Of a stretch of DNA of 15,216 nucleotides, positions 13,442 to 15,216 are shown in pieces; the first letter of the stretch is position 1; each line of letters opens with the position of its first letter. Made by a program: the position numbers and the translations under genes. The stretch is taken from positions 1 through 15,216 of the forward strand of contig JASHUH010000581.1 of the NCBI GenBank assembly GCA_030040115.1, written 5' to 3'. This DNA is from Acidobacteriaceae bacterium. GTDB taxonomy: Bacteria; Acidobacteriota; Terriglobia; Terriglobales; Acidobacteriaceae. The notes under the pieces were generated by a model that saw nothing but the letters and a program-made list of their open reading frames with translations, was not told where the DNA came from and ran no database searches.

Positions 13442-14569
13442 ATGAAGAAAAAAACAGACTTCCCTCCCACCCTGAGCTCCCATCAGCTCACGGTCCTGCT
13501 CGCCCTGGCTTTGCCCTGCCTGCTCGTTCCCGGCTGCAAATCCGCCGCCCCGCCGCCCAAACCCGCGGAAAATCCCGCCGCCGTCGTTTCCACGCCGCTC
13601 AAATTCGAGCGCCTCGATCCTGCCGCCGACAAAATCATCCCCGCCGGCGCCCAGCTCGAGCGCATCGCCACCGGCTTTACCTGGACCGAAGGCCCCGTTT
13701 GGGCCGATAACCGCCTCTTCTTCGCCGAAATCATCAGCAACAGCATTCGCGCTTGGACCCCGGGCCAGGGCGTCAGCATCTTTCTCCAGCCCAGCGGTTA
13801 CAAAGGCTCTGCTCCCTATGGCGGACACGAGCCCGGCTCGAATGGCATGACCCTCGACGCCCGTGGCCGCCTCACCGTCGCCGGGCACGCCCAGCGCGAC
13901 GTCTACCGCTTCGAATCCCTCAGCCCCACCGCCCAAATCACCATCCTCGCCGACACCTACCAGGGCAAGCGCCTCAACAGCCCCAACGATCTGGTTTACC
14001 GCTCCGACGGCTCCCTCTACTTCACCGATCCGCCCTACGGTCTCCGCACCCAAAGCGACAACGATCCCGAAAAGCAGCTCAAGATCAACGGCGTCTATCG
14101 TATTCCCCACGCCCTCGATCAAGCCCCTGGCGCCCCGCCCGACCGCGCCCACCTGCAACTCCTCATCGCCAACCTGCCTCGCCCCAACGGCATCGCCTTC
14201 TCGCCCGGCGAAAAATACCTCTACGTCGATAATTCCGAACCCAAAAAACAGTGGTGCCGCTACACGGTGCGGCCCAACGGCTCGCTGGCCGACCCCAAGC
14301 TCCTCTACGACGCCACTTCCGACCCGCGCGCCGGCGGCCCCGACGGCATCAAGGTCGATGTCGAAGGAAATATTTATGGCGCCGGCCCCGGCGGCGTCTG
14401 GATCTTTTCGCCCGAAGGCAAGCACCTCGCCACCCTCGACATCCCCACCCGCGTGGCCAATATGACCTTCGCTGGACCCGACCGCCAGACGCTCTACATC
14501 ACCGCCAGCGGCAACATCTATCGCCTCCATCTCCTCATCGCCGGCGAGCCGATCGTCCAGTCGAAATAA
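13442..14569 (+). CDS. SMP-30/gluconolactonase-like lipoprotein
   Basis: A 375-aa protein with a lipoprotein signal: charged MKKK start, hydrophobic LTVLLALALPCLLV and a lipobox ending at Cys32 (VPGC; Pro in this position is unusual). A Pro/Ala linker (35-50) follows. The six-bladed propeller of the SMP-30/lactonase family is shown by WTEGPVW (81-87, metal ligand Glu83), SNGMTLDARGRL (133-144), NSPNDLVYRSDGSLYFTDPPYG (179-200), PRPNGIAFSP (246-255, ligand Asn249) and GGPDGIKVDVEGNIYGAG (298-315, ligand Asp301). All metal ligands are present, so a lactone or ester hydrolase acting at the membrane or in the periplasm is likely; the substrate is unknown. ATG 13442 is preferred over 13385 because GGAG lies 9 nt upstream and it begins the signal peptide. 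The codons strongly favour C at the third position. Confidence 0.92.
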   Translation: MKKKTDFPPTLSSHQLTVLLALALPCLLVPGCKSAAPPPKPAENPAAVVSTPLKFERLDPAADKIIPAGAQLERIATGFTWTEGPVWADNRLFFAEIISNSIRAWTPGQGVSIFLQPSGYKGSAPYGGHEPGSNGMTLDARGRLTVAGHAQRDVYRFESLSPTAQITILADTYQGKRLNSPNDLVYRSDGSLYFTDPPYGLRTQSDNDPEKQLKINGVYRIPHALDQAPGAPPDRAHLQLLIANLPRPNGIAFSPGEKYLYVDNSEPKKQWCRYTVRPNGSLADPKLLYDATSDPRAGGPDGIKVDVEGNIYGAGPGGVWIFSPEGKHLATLDIPTRVANMTFAGPDRQTLYITASGNIYRLHLLIAGEPIVQSK

Positions 14570-14579
14570 GACTCCGGCC

Positions 14580-14613
14580 CCCCACCCTGGCTTGCAATTG
14601 CGCCGGGGAGGGG
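14580..14613 (+). terminator. GC-rich hairpin after the SMP-30-like gene
   Basis: CCCC-A-CCCTGGC (14580-14591) pairs with GCC-GGGG-A-GGGG (14602-14613): seven pairs (one G-U), one A-A mismatch, four more pairs, and a 10-nt loop. It begins 11 nt after the stop codon. No T-run follows, so it may be a weak or Rho-assisted terminator. Confidence 0.35.
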
Positions 14614-14633
14614 AGCATGCGCTGAAGCCGGGC

Positions 14634-14679
14634 GCTAACTTGCTGACTCGCGACTGCGCGCAGCGCGGCTAACTTGCTG
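14634..14679 (+). repeat. direct repeat GCTAACTTGCTG upstream of recO
   Basis: The 12-mer occurs exactly at 14634-14645 and 14668-14679, start to start 34 nt apart (about three helical turns). Between them is a GC-rich stretch with CTGCGCGCAG. The second copy contains TTGCTG, which lies 17 nt upstream of AAAAAT (14697-14702), a weak promoter-like pair. The spacing suits an operator pair, but this is inference; the remainder of the 231-nt gap 14570-14800 shows no gene. Confidence 0.5.
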
Positions 14680-14789
14680 TTTTGGTTGGAATTCCCAAAA
14701 ATCGCGCCACCACGTTTCTCGCCAGAAAGCCTCTTTCGCTGCCGCGACAACGGTGGCAAGGCCGCCTCGGGTCGCCCCCCATGCGCGAA

Positions 14790-14795
14790 GATAAT
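14790..14795 (+). promoter_or_regulatory. -10 element placed for a leaderless recO transcript
   Basis: GATAAT (5/6) ends 5 nt before the ATG at 14801. No Shine-Dalgarno is seen. The matching -35 (TCGGGT) is weak. An alternative, more distant promoter is noted at 14674-14702. Confidence 0.35.
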
Positions 14796-14800
14796 CATGC

Positions 14801-15216
14801 ATGACCGTTCTCAGCTCCGACGCCGTCATCCTCCGCACCTGGCCCCTGCGCGAGGCCGACCTCATCGTCAGCTTCTTCACCCGCGACTACGGCCGCATGA
14901 AAGGCGTGGCCAAATCCGCGCTCAAAAGCCGCCGTCGCTTCGGCGGCGCCCTCGAGCCCATGACCCTGGCCCGCGCCTGGTTCGCCGAGCGCTCCGGCCA
15001 GGAACTCGTCCGCCTCGATCAACTGGAAATCCTGCGCTCCCCGCTTTCGTCCGCCATCGATCACGCCCGCATGGCGGTCCTCAGCTTTTTCGCCGAAGTC
15101 ATCGACCAAGCTCTCCCCGAGCGCGACCCGCAGGAAACCGTATTCCGTCTCCTCACTTCCGTGCTCGACCACACCACGGCCGCGCAATCGGATTTCGTCC
15201 AGCCTTGGATGCCGCT
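14801..15216 (+). CDS. recO: DNA repair protein RecO (5' part, runs off the window)
   Basis: The first 138 codons are present. RecO loads RecA onto SSB-coated single strands and anneals DNA in the RecFOR pathway. The N-terminal OB-fold is recognisable: SSDAVILRTWPLREADLIVS (5-24), FFTRDYGRMKGVAKSALKSR (25-44), RRFGGALEPMTLARAWFAE (45-63) and the strand ELVRLDQLEIL (68-78), followed by the helical region HARMAVLSFFAEVIDQALPERDP with FRLLTSVLDH. The family zinc-binding cysteines, if any, would lie beyond the window. The ATG at 14801 is the start because an in-frame TAA lies three codons upstream. No ribosome site is seen; a -10-like GATAAT ends 5 nt before the ATG. Codon use is C-rich like the gene before it. 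Confidence 0.93.
   Translation, partial: MTVLSSDAVILRTWPLREADLIVSFFTRDYGRMKGVAKSALKSRRRFGGALEPMTLARAWFAERSGQELVRLDQLEILRSPLSSAIDHARMAVLSFFAEVIDQALPERDPQETVFRLLTSVLDHTTAAQSDFVQPWMP

Noticed and set aside
13409..14530. 373-aa Gly/Val/Ala-rich open frame on the minus strand
   Set aside because: Antisense to the SMP-30-like gene; its composition is the complement of C-ending codons and it has no recognisable domain.
1..15216. CRISPR array, tRNA, rRNA, prophage or insertion-sequence genes
   Set aside because: Looked for and not seen: no regularly spaced repeat array, no cloverleaf or rRNA-like stretch, no transposase or integrase motifs.

Overview
The window looks like a gene-dense stretch of a high-GC bacterial chromosome, with mostly housekeeping and conserved hypothetical genes. 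There is no tRNA, rRNA, CRISPR array, integrase or transposase. The gene set (tandem signal peptidases behind rnc, a DUF4254 protein, a small TPR protein coupled to a YvcK/GlmR-type protein, an SMP-30 lipoprotein, recO, and secreted TPR proteins with Pro/Ala-rich tails) is most consistent with Acidobacteriota. That assignment is inference from gene content and style, not from a marker gene.

Layout. 1-241 (-): 5' part of an HU/IHF-type nucleoid protein. 592-1338 (+): exported alpha-carbonic-anhydrase-fold protein that has lost all three zinc-binding histidines. 1492-2178 (-): HAD phosphatase. 2288-7497 (-): a tight cluster read in the order rnc, lepB, second lepB, asmA-like, with a 4-nt overlap and two 12-nt gaps. 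7659-9542 (-): large exported TPR protein with its own good sigma70-type promoter, possibly reading on into rnc. 9799-10443 (+): DUF4254 protein. 10583-12213 (+): TPR protein plus YvcK/GlmR-like protein behind a strong promoter. 12389-12724 (-) and 12915-13232 (-): two small uncharacterised proteins, one membrane-anchored and one with a CxxC knuckle. 13442-14569 (+): SMP-30/gluconolactonase-like lipoprotein. 14801-15216 (+): 5' part of recO, running off the window.

Themes. The rnc-lepB-lepB-asmA block joins RNA processing with envelope protein maturation and an envelope-lipid (AsmA-type) protein. The TPR-yvcK pair probably concerns cell-wall precursor or carbon-flux control.

Most notable observations. 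(1) The carbonic-anhydrase homologue with ligand positions Gln/Arg/Asp, which should not bind catalytic zinc yet keeps an intact frame, signal peptide and disulfide cysteines. (2) A 72-nt hairpin-forming intergenic repeat present three times in the same orientation (1379-1450, 9620-9691, 12305-12376). (3) Three genes without a Shine-Dalgarno that have a -10-like hexamer ending 5-6 nt before the start codon, suggesting leaderless transcripts. (4) An HTYLH motif in the large TPR protein that resembles a zincin HExxH site lacking its glutamate.
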